From positions 620,001-684,000 of the forward strand of contig OY759762.1 of the NCBI GenBank assembly GCA_963662645.2: a stretch of DNA of 64,000 bases, in the 5' to 3' direction. This DNA comes from Aldehydirespirator sp963662645 (lineage in GTDB: Bacteria > Actinomycetota > Acidimicrobiia > Acidimicrobiales > Aldehydirespiratoraceae). Positions within the stretch are counted from its first letter, which is position 1; every line of letters begins with the position of its first letter. Made by a program: the position numbers and the translations under genes. The notes beneath the pieces were generated by a model. That model did no database searches, was not told the DNA's origin, and saw only the letters and a list, made by a program, of their open reading frames with translations. Of the stretch, positions 1-8,060 are shown piece by piece.

Positions 1-1396
1 TGCTCGCCTGGGCCCGGCGCGAGCCGGTCGCGGCCAGCAGCCGGTAGGAACCGGCCAGCCCGGCGACGATCAGCGCGATGACGGCCAGCGTGCGGACCAG
101 CTCCATGCTGTCGAGGACCCAAACCAGCAGGCCGAGATATACCAGGATTCCCAGATTCGAGGACGGCGCTCCGGCATTGCGCTCGCTCCACCCGCTCCAC
201 CACGCCTTCAGCAGGTCGGAGGCGGTCTCGGGCAGCGCGACGAAGTCACCGACCGCGGGGACGCCGTCCGACAGCAGCCGGCGCGATCCGAACAGAACGG
301 CCGCGAGCACCACGATCCAGGTGACCCACGCCAGCCGGGTGGTGCCCGTGCGCAGGCCCCCGAACACTCCCCGGCCGGCGGCGCCGAGCAGACCGGGGGG
401 ACCGGTGCCGGGCTGCCCGCTGGATCGTCTCCTGAGTGAAGCGACGACACGGACGCTGCCGAAGTACTGGAGCGCGGTCACGTCGGCCTGGCGCACCCTG
501 CGCACCAGTGCGTTGGCCTTGCGGCGCTGGGCCACGACGTCGAGCCGGGAGATGTTCCAGATCCAGGCAGAGATCACGTCGCGGACCCGACCGAACCGGG
601 CGGTGAAGACGTCCAGCAGGATCTCGGCGAGCGCCATCAGCAGGGCCACCGGCAACAGCACGGTGAGCGAGATGCGGCCGTGGTTGACCAGCATGGCCCG
701 CAGCGCGTGGCGGGTCTCGGTGAGTTTCGCGTCGTCGATCCCCGTGCGCGAGACGAGGGCTTCCCGGTGTCGGGCCTCGGCACTGCCGACGAACATCACC
801 CGAGCCCCGGCCATCTGGGCCCGCCAGCACAGATCGACGTCCTCGCCCCGGAAGGTCATGCCTCCGTCGAATCCGCCGAGGCGGGCGAACAGGTCCCAGC
901 GGACAAGCAGCACCGCCGACGGCAAGGCGAACACATCGCTCACACCATCGTGCTGCTCCTGGTCGAGGTCCTCTGCGCCGATCCGCTCCGCCGGCACGCC
1001 GAAGCGGTCGACGTCATAGCCGGCGTGCTGGATGATCTCGGGCCGATCCCACTCGAGGATCTTGGGACCGACTATGCCGGCGTTGCTCCTCAGCGCTTCG
1101 GCGACCAGGGTGGTGACCGCATCGGGCGCCAACGCCACATCGTCGTGGCACACCAGCAGGAAGTCGGCTTGGATACCCGAATCGAGGACGGTGTTGGCCG
1201 CTTGGGAGAATCCGGTGGTCCCGGCGCCGTCGATCACGGCAGCATCGGCGATGACCTCCGACACCCGCGGGCCGATCCCGGAGGAGGCTGCGTCCACGAC
1301 CGCGATGCTCAGGCGCTCGTAGTCCTGCAGCGACAGCGATTCGAGCGTCTCCACGAACCAGTCGCCAGGCTCATGGGCCACCACGACGGCCAGCAC
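1..1396 (-). CDS. Family 2 glycosyltransferase with C-terminal membrane segments, 3' end outside window
   Basis: The reverse strand carries one open frame that runs off the left edge. It begins with a GT-A fold: a beta strand VLAVVVAHEPG, an acidic pair in CHDDVALAPDA, and the GEDVDLCWR motif typical of GT2 acceptor-site regions. After about residue 240 come hydrophobic stretches (ISLTVLLPVALLMALAEILL, WVTWIVVLAAVLFG, LGILVYLGLLVWVL), so the enzyme is membrane-anchored and probably adds sugars to a lipid-linked or surface glycan. The start is uncertain. I use the GTG at 1396, but no clear ribosome-binding site precedes it, and the frame stays open to a CTG at 1468 just after a stop. The acceptor and sugar are unknown. 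Confidence 0.8.
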   Translation of the reverse strand, partial: MLAVVVAHEPGDWFVETLESLSLQDYERLSIAVVDAASSGIGPRVSEVIADAAVIDGAGTTGFSQAANTVLDSGIQADFLLVCHDDVALAPDAVTTLVAEALRSNAGIVGPKILEWDRPEIIQHAGYDVDRFGVPAERIGAEDLDQEQHDGVSDVFALPSAVLLVRWDLFARLGGFDGGMTFRGEDVDLCWRAQMAGARVMFVGSAEARHREALVSRTGIDDAKLTETRHALRAMLVNHGRISLTVLLPVALLMALAEILLDVFTARFGRVRDVISAWIWNISRLDVVAQRRKANALVRRVRQADVTALQYFGSVRVVASLRRRSSGQPGTGPPGLLGAAGRGVFGGLRTGTTRLAWVTWIVVLAAVLFGSRRLLSDGVPAVGDFVALPETASDLLKAWWSGWSERNAGAPSSNLGILVYLGLLVWVLDSMELVRTLAVIALIVAGLAGSYRLLAATGSRRAQAS

Positions 1397-1513
1397 CGTC
1401 GGGGTGTGGGCGCGGGACGGACCGGATGCTTCGGAGGGTGCGGCGCTATTGGCGGAGGCGTCGATCAGCCGAGGCTAATGGGCGCCCCTCCTGCGGGCGT
1501 GCCACCAACCCGC

Positions 1514-2182
1514 TCACGAGCTGGCCCAGGCCTCCAGCAGATCCGAGGACGACACCACTGTGGCCACCATGGCCAGGGAGTTGTCGATCACGGATTCGGC
1601 GTAGTCCGCGGGGACGCCCGCCACCGCATCCCGCACCAGCACCACTTGGTAGCCGAGATCGACGGCGCTGAGGCACAAGCCCATAATGCCCACATTCACC
1701 GACACGCCGGTGGCCACAACGGTGGCAACACCGAGGTTCCGCAGGGTCTGATCGAGCGAGGTGGAGGTGAACGGGGTCAGGCCGTGGACGCGTGCCGCGA
1801 TCAGGTCGCGGGGATCCCCCCCGAGCTCGGGCACGAGCCCCGCTCCGTCGCTGCCGGCGAGAGTCGGAGCGATCCCCTGCTCGCGGCGCAGCTTGTCGGC
1901 CAGCCCGAGGATCCGGCAGTTGACCGCGCCGCCCGCCCCGTCGGCGCGAGTTTCAACGACGCAGTGGACCACACGCGCCCCCGCCTCACGGGCCGCGTCG
2001 CACACAGCAGCCGCAGCGCGGACCGTCCCGGCCGCGGCCACCTGCTTGGCGAGGGCCCGCATCATGGCGTCCGGACCGACCACGCCTCGCTGCAACTCCA
2101 TGGTCAGCACCGCAGTAGAGGCCGGATCGACCAGCGCTGCCAGCCGCTCCCGGTCCCGTTCCGATGCCGCCGCCCTGTCCAT
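1514..2182 (-). CDS. Isochorismatase-fold (cysteine hydrolase family) protein with altered catalytic residues
   Basis: The 222-residue protein has the alpha/beta isochorismatase layout: an early strand with AVLTMELQRG, a GVATVVATGVSVNV strand-turn and a closing GYQVVLVRDAVAG. In cysteine hydrolases of this superfamily the triad is Asp-Lys-Cys. Here the Asp position is Glu29, no Lys is seen in the RVHGLTPF segment, and the nucleophile position is Gly165. True isochorismatases (EntB, PhzD) also carry Gly there, so the protein could be a non-cysteine member or a non-catalytic relative. I start at ATG 2182; an in-frame start at 2281 would overlap the hicA-like gene. It follows that gene on the same strand after a 14-bp gap. 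Confidence 0.75.
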   Translation of the reverse strand: MDRAAASERDRERLAALVDPASTAVLTMELQRGVVGPDAMMRALAKQVAAAGTVRAAAAVCDAAREAGARVVHCVVETRADGAGGAVNCRILGLADKLRREQGIAPTLAGSDGAGLVPELGGDPRDLIAARVHGLTPFTSTSLDQTLRNLGVATVVATGVSVNVGIMGLCLSAVDLGYQVVLVRDAVAGVPADYAESVIDNSLAMVATVVSSSDLLEAWASS

Positions 2183-2196
2183 CCGCCTAGCAGGCC

Positions 2197-2421
2197 CTAC
2201 ATCCGTCCAAACTCGTCGGAGCCGAGTCCCGCCTGACGCAGCACGCGCCGCCGAGTCCCCACCGCCACCTCGCAGCGACAAGGCACGATCGCGGTGCGGA
2301 CACCTGCGCCGTCCCGCTTGACGAATTTGACGCGGCTACCCCGTTGCCCGGCTTCGATGGAGCCCGCCGCCCGGAGCCTGCGCGCCGCCTCGCAGTATGG
2401 CAGCCGCTCAAGGGGCGCCAA
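2197..2421 (-). pseudogene. HicA-like toxin remnant lacking the catalytic histidine
   Basis: The 74-codon frame matches the HicA mRNA-interferase fold along its length: a first helix (CEAARRLRAAGS), the strand QRGSRVKFVKRDG, the strand RTAIVPC, then EVAVGTRRRVLRQAGLGSDEF, which corresponds to the conserved L-x-x-G-T-L-x-x-I-L-x-Q-A-G end of the family. The catalytic His normally found in GSHxK is Arg here (GSRVK), which predicts no RNase activity. It starts at TTG and overlaps the HicB-like fragment upstream by 14 bases. I call it a decayed toxin; a repurposed double-stranded-RNA-binding-like fold is the alternative. Confidence 0.6.
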
Positions 2422-2557
2422 GTTCGACCTCGAGATTGCGGATCTCGGGGGCGGCTGCCTGGGCGATCCACCACTCGCCCTCCTGCCATACGCTGGGCGA
2501 GCGTACCCGCTCGTTCCTCACCGTTCCCACGATAGTACCGCCTGCGGGCTCCCTCAT
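2408..2557 (-). pseudogene. Truncated HicB-like antitoxin fragment
   Basis: A 49-codon frame starts at ATG 2557 (GTG 2521 is an alternative) and ends inside the HicA-like gene. Its core VWQEGEWWIAQA matches the first beta hairpin of HicB antitoxins, which normally continues with a S-Q-G-x-T-x-E-E-A helix. That helix and any DNA-binding domain are absent. Gene order and overlap are those of hicBA modules. This is probably a deletion remnant rather than a working antitoxin. Confidence 0.4.
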
Positions 2558-2626
2558 CGCATTGTCGGCGCGATTCACATAGTGTGCGCGCTAATGCGCT
2601 TTGCGGGCACCGTCTGGTAGGCGCGG

Positions 2627-3583
2627 ATGTGGGCCCTCGTGACCGGAGCCTCGGGGTTCGTCGGCCGCCATCTCGTCGACCATCTGGCCGCGGCCGGCGA
2701 CAACGTGTTCTCCAGCGAGGGTGAGATCACCGACCCCGATGCGCTGGAGGCCGATTTCGAGGGCACCCGTCCCGACGTGGTCTACCACCTGGCCGCGCAG
2801 GCCGACGTGGGGGCGAGCTTCGCCGATCCGGCCGCAACGCTGCGCATCAACGTGGAGGGAACGCTCAATGTCCTCGAGGCAGCCCGGCGGGCCGGCGCGG
2901 GCCGGGTCGTGGTCATCAGCAGCGCCGACGTCTACGGACGAGTCGAGCCCGAGGACCTTCCCGTCGATGAGGCCGCGGCCATGCGGCCGGTGACGCCCTA
3001 CGGCGCCAGCAAGGCCGCGGCCGAGATGGTGTGCGTACAGGCGGGCCTGGGCCGCGGGCTCGACGTGGTCCGGGCCAGGGCCTTCAACCATCTCGGACCG
3101 GGCCAGAGCGACCGGTTCGTGGCCGCCGCGCTGGCGTCGCGCGTCGCGGCCAACGAGCGCACCGGCGCGGAGGAGGTGAGGGTCGGCAACCTGCAGGCCA
3201 GGCGCGACTTCACCGATGTGCGCGACGTCGTCCGGGCCTACAGGATGCTGGCCACCGGCGGCGCCGCCGGCGAGGCCTACAACGTGTGCCGGGGTGCCGC
3301 CTGCCGGATCTCCGAGCTGGCGGAGGCCCTGATAGCTCGGGCCCGGCACCCGATGCGCCTCGTGGCCGACGGCGGCCTGATGCGCCCCGTGGACGTGGCC
3401 GAGGTCCGCGGCGATCCCTCCAAGCTGCACGGCGCCACCGGCTGGCGACCCGAGGTGCCGCTCGATCAGACGCTCGACGACCTGCTGGACTACTGGCGAT
3501 GCGCGCCAGCCGACTCGGGGCCACACGAATGCGGCAAGCCCGGGACCAGGTCGCAACCACCGGTCCGCGGCGATAGCCAGTAG
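2627..3583 (+). CDS. rmd: GDP-4-dehydro-6-deoxy-D-mannose reductase (GDP-D-rhamnose forming)
   Basis: This 318-residue short-chain dehydrogenase of the extended NDP-sugar family has the Rossmann motif TGASGFVG (residues 7-14), a Ser in VVVISSADVYG and the YGASK catalytic Tyr-Lys pair. The residues FNHLGPGQ and RRDFTDVRDV are typical of Rmd-type reductases. It should reduce the product of Gmd at C4 with NAD(P)H to give GDP-D-rhamnose for surface glycans. It lies 4 bp ahead of gmd on the same strand, which supports Rmd over other epimerases. The last 25 residues are polar and probably unstructured. An Fcl-type GDP-L-fucose synthase is a less likely reading. Confidence 0.8.
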   Translation: MWALVTGASGFVGRHLVDHLAAAGDNVFSSEGEITDPDALEADFEGTRPDVVYHLAAQADVGASFADPAATLRINVEGTLNVLEAARRAGAGRVVVISSADVYGRVEPEDLPVDEAAAMRPVTPYGASKAAAEMVCVQAGLGRGLDVVRARAFNHLGPGQSDRFVAAALASRVAANERTGAEEVRVGNLQARRDFTDVRDVVRAYRMLATGGAAGEAYNVCRGAACRISELAEALIARARHPMRLVADGGLMRPVDVAEVRGDPSKLHGATGWRPEVPLDQTLDDLLDYWRCAPADSGPHECGKPGTRSQPPVRGDSQ

Positions 3584-3587
3584 CGCC

Positions 3588-4586
3588 ATGGCCAGACGTG
3601 CTCTGATCACCGGCATCACCGGCCAGGACGGCTCGTACCTGGCCGAGTTGCTGCTCGGCAAGGGCTACGAGGTCATCGGCATGGTGCGCCGTTCCAGCAT
3701 CGTCAACTACGAGCGCATCGCTCACATCCAGGACCGCATCCGCATTGTGACCGGGGACCTGCTCGACCAGGTCTCGATGATCGAGATCCTTCGGACCTAC
3801 CGGCCCGACGAGGTGTACAACCTGGCTGCGCAGTCCTTCGTGCAGACCTCGTTCAGCCAGCCGGTGCTCACCGGCGAGACAACCGCGCTGGGGGTGACGC
3901 GGATCCTCGACGCCATCCGGCTCGTGAACGGCGACATCCGCTTCTACCAGGCCAGCTCGTCGGAGATGTTCGGGAAGGTACGGGAGGTCCCCCAGAACGA
4001 GCAGACGCCCTTCCACCCGCGCAGCCCGTACGGGGTGGCCAAGGTCTACGGGCACTGGATCACTGTCAACTACAGGGAGTCCTACGGGTTGCACGCAACC
4101 TCGGGGATCCTCTTCAACCATGAGAGTCCTCGCCGGGGCATGGAGTTCGTGACCCGCAAGATCACGCACGCCGCGGCCCGGATCAAGCTGGGTCTCGCCG
4201 ACGAACTGCGTCTCGGCAACCTCGAAGCAGAGCGGGACTGGGGCTACGCGGCCGACTATGTCGAAGCGATGTGGAGCATGCTGCAACAGGACGAGCCCGA
4301 TGACTACGTGATCTGCACGGGCAAGACCCATTCGGTGAGGACGCTGTGCGAGTTGGCCTTCGAGTATGCGGGACTGGACTATCGCGACCACGTGGTCACC
4401 GACGAGCGGTTCATGCGCCCGGCTGAGGTCGACTTGCTGGTCGGCGACCCGTCCAAGGCCGCCGCGGCGTTCGGGTGGCGCCCGAGGACGTCGTTCGCGG
4501 AACTTGTCCGGCTGATGGTCGACGCGGACCTGGCGCTGCTTCAGAGCGCGCAGAACGCCGGCGGGACCGGCGACACGATCCGATGA
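3588..4586 (+). CDS. gmd: GDP-mannose 4,6-dehydratase
   Basis: The 332-residue product begins ALITGITGQDGSYLAELLL, the classic Gmd signature with the NADP-binding GxxGxxG. It retains the SSSEMFGKV strand, the YGVAKVYGHW catalytic Tyr-Lys, the FNHESPRRG segment and RDWGYAADYVEAMW. Length and motifs match the family well. The enzyme converts GDP-D-mannose to GDP-4-dehydro-6-deoxy-D-mannose, the substrate of the preceding rmd product. Its TGA stop (4584-4586) overlaps an ATG at 4583, which opens the first of two tiny coupled ORFs leading into cofD. Confidence 0.93.
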   Translation: MARRALITGITGQDGSYLAELLLGKGYEVIGMVRRSSIVNYERIAHIQDRIRIVTGDLLDQVSMIEILRTYRPDEVYNLAAQSFVQTSFSQPVLTGETTALGVTRILDAIRLVNGDIRFYQASSSEMFGKVREVPQNEQTPFHPRSPYGVAKVYGHWITVNYRESYGLHATSGILFNHESPRRGMEFVTRKITHAAARIKLGLADELRLGNLEAERDWGYAADYVEAMWSMLQQDEPDDYVICTGKTHSVRTLCELAFEYAGLDYRDHVVTDERFMRPAEVDLLVGDPSKAAAAFGWRPRTSFAELVRLMVDADLALLQSAQNAGGTGDTIR

Positions 4587-4621
4587 TCGCAGTCTTTGCC
4601 AGCGCGTGTGTGGGTCGATGA
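4583..4621 (+). CDS. 12-residue coupled leader ORF, degenerate copy 1 of the cofD start
   Basis: ATG 4583 overlaps the gmd stop as ATGA, and the frame ends with TGA at 4619-4621, itself overlapping the next ATG at 4618. The peptide MIAVFASACVGR resembles the CofD N-terminus MITVLAGGVGAA over its first residues. It is best read as a decayed copy of the cofD start that can still pass ribosomes forward. Translation has not been shown. Confidence 0.4.
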   Translation: MIAVFASACVGR

Positions 4622-4683
4622 TCACCGTCCTAGCCGGCAGCATCGGCGCGGCCCGCTACATGGCCAGCGACACGAGCCGATGA
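4618..4683 (+). CDS. 21-residue coupled leader ORF, copy 2 of the cofD start
   Basis: This frame begins MITVLAGSIGAARYMA, nearly identical to the first residues of CofD, and diverges after residue 15. Its TGA (4681-4683) overlaps the cofD ATG (4680-4682). The distance between the two ATGs is 62 bp, not a multiple of three, so it cannot extend CofD in frame. It is a tandem duplication of the cofD 5' end that now forms a translationally coupled mini-ORF. Confidence 0.5.
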   Translation: MITVLAGSIGAARYMASDTSR

Positions 4684-5609
4684 TCACCGTCTTGGCCGGC
4701 GGCGTGGGCGCGGCCCGCTACCTGGCCGGCCAGTTGCTGGTGACGCCGGACAGCGACGTGACGGCGGTGGTGAACGTCGCCGACGATGTCGAGTTGCACG
4801 GGCTGCACGTCAGTCCCGACATCGACACCGTCATCTACACGCTGTCGGGGGCCATCGACACTGATCGGGGCTGGGGCTTGGCCGACGAGACGTGGAACGC
4901 CCTGGGCGAGCTGCGAGCGCTGGGACTCGACGCCTGGTTCAACCTCGGAGACCGCGACATAGGCACCCATCTGTTCCGAACAACCCTGCTGCGCGAGGGG
5001 CTGAGCCTCAGCGACGTGACCGTCCGCCTGGCTTCGGCCCGGGGCCTGCACTGCCGCGTGCTGCCGGTGAGCGACCAGCCAATCGAGACCCGGGTGACGC
5101 TGGCCTCGGGGGGCGAGATCGGCTTCCAGGAGTACTTCGTACGCCTCGCTCACGACGTGGCCATCTCCGGGGTGCGCTTCGCCGGAGTGGACGAGGCCCA
5201 GCCAGCCCCGGGAGTGCTGGAGGCGGTCGCCGCCGCCGACGCTGTGGTGATCGCGCCCTCCAACCCGGTGGTGTCGATCGGCCCGGTCCTGGCCGTTCGC
5301 GGCGTTACAGAGGCGCTGACCGCCCGGCGGGACCGAAACGTGGCCGTGTCGCCCATAGTGGCCGGCGCAGCCCTCAAGGGCCCCGCCGACCGGATGCTTC
5401 GGGAGTTGGGCGAGGAGTCGAGCGTGGTGGGAGTAGCCCGGCGCTACCGGGAGGTGGTCGCCACGTTGGTGATCGACGAGGCCGACGCCGATCTGGCCCC
5501 CGCAGTGGCCGCCACAGGCGTGCGGCCCGTGGTAGCCCCCACAATCATGTCCTCACCCGAGGCCGCAGCCGAACTGGCCCGCCGCACAATGGCCGCAGCG
5601 CTGTCATGA
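4680..5609 (+). CDS. cofD: 2-phospho-L-lactate (or phosphoenolpyruvate) transferase of F420 synthesis
   Basis: The 309-residue protein starts ITVLAGGVGAARYLAGQ, the CofD/FbiA nucleotide-binding loop. It continues with NVADDVELHGLHVSPDIDTV and the conserved AWFNLGDRDIGTHLFRTTLL segment that binds the Fo acceptor, then VIAPSNPVVSIGPVLAV. It joins the activated three-carbon unit to Fo, giving F420-0 (or dehydro-F420-0). The ATG at 4680 is chosen because upstream codons do not resemble the family. The 5' end is tandemly duplicated upstream, and the TGA overlaps the cofE ATG as ATGA, so the F420 genes sit at the end of the rmd-gmd operon. Confidence 0.92.
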   Translation: MITVLAGGVGAARYLAGQLLVTPDSDVTAVVNVADDVELHGLHVSPDIDTVIYTLSGAIDTDRGWGLADETWNALGELRALGLDAWFNLGDRDIGTHLFRTTLLREGLSLSDVTVRLASARGLHCRVLPVSDQPIETRVTLASGGEIGFQEYFVRLAHDVAISGVRFAGVDEAQPAPGVLEAVAAADAVVIAPSNPVVSIGPVLAVRGVTEALTARRDRNVAVSPIVAGAALKGPADRMLRELGEESSVVGVARRYREVVATLVIDEADADLAPAVAATGVRPVVAPTIMSSPEAAAELARRTMAAALS

Positions 5610-6502
5610 GCAATGATCCCGACCCGAACCCACAAGCCGCCGCCGACACGAGCCACCCCAACCCCAAGCCACAAACCGACGCCGCCACCAGCCACCCCAA
5701 CCCCAAGCCACAGACCATGCCGACACGAGCCACCCCAACCCCAAGCCACAACCGACGCCGCCACCAGCCACCCCAACCCGAGGCCGCGGGTGACGCCGTG
5801 AGCCTGGAGATCCTCGGGATCGAAGGCATCGGCGAGGTGCGCCCCGGCGACGACCTGGCCGAGCTCATAGTCGCCGCGGCCGGGCCCGACGGGCTGCTGG
5901 ACCGCGACTGCCTGGTGGTCACCCAGAAGGTGGTGTCCAAGGCAGAGGGTCGGCTCGCGGCCGTCGACCCCGACGACCCGCTCAGCCACAAGCCGCTGGT
6001 GGAGGCGGAGTCGGTGCGAGTGCTGCGCCGCCGGGGCGACCTGGTGATCTCGGAGACAGCGCACGGCTTCGTGTGTGCCAACGCCGGCGTCGACCTCAGC
6101 AATGTCGAAGAGGGGTTCGCCGCGCTGCTGCCGGTGGACTCGGACCGCTCGGCCCGACGCATCCGCGACCGCATCAGAGCCCTCGGGGGCGTCGAGGTAG
6201 CGGTGGTGATCTCCGACACGTTCGGCCGCCCGTGGCGCCGGGGCGTGACCGACACCGCCATCGGCTGCGCCGGCATCGCCGCAGTGGTCGACCTGCGAGG
6301 CACCACCGACGCGCTGGGCCGCGAACTGAAGGTGACCGAGGTGGCCGTAGCCGACGAGATCGCCGCCGCCGCCGACCTCGTCATGGGCAAGTCCAAAGGC
6401 GTGCCGGTCGCCATCGTCCGGGGCCTGGACGCCTCCTGGTTCCGCCCCGGCTCGGTGCGAGAGGAGATCATCCGCTCCCCCGCCGACGACCTCTTCCGCT
6501 AG
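5606..6502 (+). CDS. cofE: Coenzyme F420-0:L-glutamate ligase with proline-rich repeat N-terminus
   Basis: The catalytic domain (about residues 66-298) begins LEILGIEGIGEVRPGDDLAELI and contains DCLVVTQKVVSKAEGR, AHGFVCANAGVDLSNV, ISDTFGRPWRRGVTDTAIGCAG and the RELKVTEVAVADEIAAAADLVMGK block, all hallmarks of CofE. It adds glutamate to F420-0. The C-terminal nitroreductase domain of mycobacterial FbiB is absent. The first 65 residues are a Pro/His/Thr-rich tract encoded by imperfect DNA repeats. The ATG overlaps the cofD stop, supporting translation of the tract, but GTG 5799 at the domain edge is a possible internal start. Confidence 0.9.
   Translation: MSNDPDPNPQAAADTSHPNPKPQTDAATSHPNPKPQTMPTRATPTPSHNRRRHQPPQPEAAGDAVSLEILGIEGIGEVRPGDDLAELIVAAAGPDGLLDRDCLVVTQKVVSKAEGRLAAVDPDDPLSHKPLVEAESVRVLRRRGDLVISETAHGFVCANAGVDLSNVEEGFAALLPVDSDRSARRIRDRIRALGGVEVAVVISDTFGRPWRRGVTDTAIGCAGIAAVVDLRGTTDALGRELKVTEVAVADEIAAAADLVMGKSKGVPVAIVRGLDASWFRPGSVREEIIRSPADDLFR
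5640..5775 (+). repeat. Imperfect tandem repeats encoding the CofE N-terminal tract
   Basis: A core of AGCCACCCCAACCCCAAG recurs three times, with a fourth degenerate copy ending in AACCCGAG. The first two copies encode SHPNPKPQ in the cofE frame. The third is shifted and encodes ATPTPSHN, so the array has taken up indels while keeping the overall frame open. Confidence 0.75.
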
Positions 6503-6504
6503 CG

Positions 6505-6530
6505 GCGGGCACCGGAGAACGTCTGCCCGC
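6505..6530. terminator. Weak hairpin between convergent cofE and HNH genes
   Basis: GCGGGCA (6505-6511) and TGCCCGC (6524-6530) form a perfect 7-bp stem with a 12-nt loop just after the cofE stop. No T-run follows on either strand, so terminator function is only suggested by position. Confidence 0.3.
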
Positions 6531-6580
6531 ACGTCGAGCAGCGCCATGCCCCAGAAGATGTCGCCTGCCCGCTCGGTCTC

Positions 6581-8053
6581 CTAGCGCGACGCTTGGAGAC
6601 TTGCTCGGGCGTGTCGCAACGCATCTCGGGCCGCGGCTGGGCCTGCTCGCACAAGTGGATCGGGGACGCCCGATTGATCCCGATGGGCGGACCGTCGCTT
6701 GGTGGTCGGCCGTGAAGGCGGATCTGGAGACGTCTCTGCCTTGAGGTCGAAGAGCGATTCCGGCATCGGCGGATCGGGGGCGAAGGGCCTGCCGGAACCG
6801 GACTTCCGCGACGAGTCAGGAGCGTGGGCGGGGCTGAAGGGCCTGCCGGAACCGAACATCTGCGGGGAGTCAGGAGCGTGGGCGGGTCCGTAGGTTGCCG
6901 CCTCGGGCGGGTGCAGGGTGCGGTTGCCGGGCGGGCCGTGGATCTGCCAGCCCAAGTGGTGGATCTTGTTGTGGCAGCGCCAGCAGGCCAGCACCATGTT
7001 GTCGAGACTGGTGGGCCCGCCCTCAGAGACGGGCCTGACGTGATGGGCGTCGCAGACATCGGGATGGGCACCGCAGGCGAAGCAGCCGCCGTCGCGGGCG
7101 ATCAGCAGCTGTCGCTGGGCCTCGGTGGCGCGGCGCACCGAGTGGGCCCGCCATATCGCTCGACCCCTGCGGTCATAGACGACGCCGGTGAATCTGGCGT
7201 TGCACGCAAGTTCTTCGAGCACCGACCGCGGCAGCCTCTCCCCATCGGGCAACTCGGCTATGAGCCCACCGGTGGCCTCATCGACGTGCGCCACCACGCA
7301 GATGTCAGCGAAAGGCTTGCCACTGGCCCCACCCGGCATGATCGCGGTGAGCTGATCGAGGGCGTCGGCCATGCACTGATCGAAGCTGCGCCGCTCGCCG
7401 GGGTCCCCGGAGCCCTTCTTGTCGGCGTCGTGCATGCGGCCAGCCTCGGCCCGCAGGCGGTTGCCGATACGCCGCCCGGTCACGGAGTCGAACTGTCCGC
7501 GCAGATGCACCATGCCGTCATCGTCGTCCCAGACGCGCACGCAGCGCCGGGCCCGCTGGCGGGCATGCTCGGACGCGCCGCCGTCGCCCTCGCGGTCGAC
7601 GGTCCACCGGCGAGCCTCCTTCGTGAACTGCTCGGGCCGCATCGACTCAGCCTTGGCCAACAACTCGCTGTCCGCCTCCACGTCAGCTGCGCTGGTCTTC
7701 TCAACCGCGTCGGCCAGCCGCTTGGCGTTGGTATGCGACACCCGCCCCTCGGCAACCGCCTGGCGCAGCCTCGGCATGTCCTGGATCACTCGGGCCGTCT
7801 TGACCTGGCTGCGCGCCTCCTGCCGCGACAGCCCCGCAGCCGAGGCCAGCACCTCCGCACCGCCGTCGCCGTGGCGCTCCCGGCCCGCCACCGCGGCGGC
7901 AGCCGATGCCTGGAACGCCGCCGAGACCCCCACAATCGACTTGGAGATTGCCAGCGCCTCGCGCAGCTCGTCCGCAGTCGCGGACCCGTCGTCGGCGATG
8001 GCCAGCATCTCCTTCACCGCGGCCTCGGCCCGTCGAGCAGTCTCGATCAACAT
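6581..8053 (-). CDS. DUF222 plus HNH endonuclease protein (13E12-type)
   Basis: The 490-residue protein has an N-terminal helical DUF222 region (about 1-310) and a C-terminal HNH nuclease. The nuclease shows CFACGAHPDVCDAHHVRPVSEGG followed by LACWRCHNKIHH, giving two Cys pairs for structural zinc and the His residues of the active site. This pairing is the actinobacterial 13E12 family, often multicopy and linked to mobile DNA; substrate and role are unknown. The tail holds an 18-residue repeat (PAHAPDS...GSGRPF) encoded by a 54-bp DNA repeat near 6783-6893. The ATG at 8053 lies 7 bases after a good -10 box, so the transcript may be leaderless. Confidence 0.88.
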   Translation of the reverse strand: MLIETARRAEAAVKEMLAIADDGSATADELREALAISKSIVGVSAAFQASAAAAVAGRERHGDGGAEVLASAAGLSRQEARSQVKTARVIQDMPRLRQAVAEGRVSHTNAKRLADAVEKTSAADVEADSELLAKAESMRPEQFTKEARRWTVDREGDGGASEHARQRARRCVRVWDDDDGMVHLRGQFDSVTGRRIGNRLRAEAGRMHDADKKGSGDPGERRSFDQCMADALDQLTAIMPGGASGKPFADICVVAHVDEATGGLIAELPDGERLPRSVLEELACNARFTGVVYDRRGRAIWRAHSVRRATEAQRQLLIARDGGCFACGAHPDVCDAHHVRPVSEGGPTSLDNMVLACWRCHNKIHHLGWQIHGPPGNRTLHPPEAATYGPAHAPDSPQMFGSGRPFSPAHAPDSSRKSGSGRPFAPDPPMPESLFDLKAETSPDPPSRPTTKRRSAHRDQSGVPDPLVRAGPAAARDALRHARASLQASR

Positions 8054-8060
8054 GATAACA

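Noticed and set aside
2187..2489. 100-codon reverse frame overlapping the hicBA remnant
   Set aside because: It is Arg/Pro-rich shadow sequence. The HicA pattern is in another frame.
6499..6624. 41-codon reverse ORF with a CSTCG motif resembling half a zinc ribbon
   Set aside because: Only one Cys pair is present, there is no ribosome-binding site, and it overlaps the end of cofE. Too weak to call.
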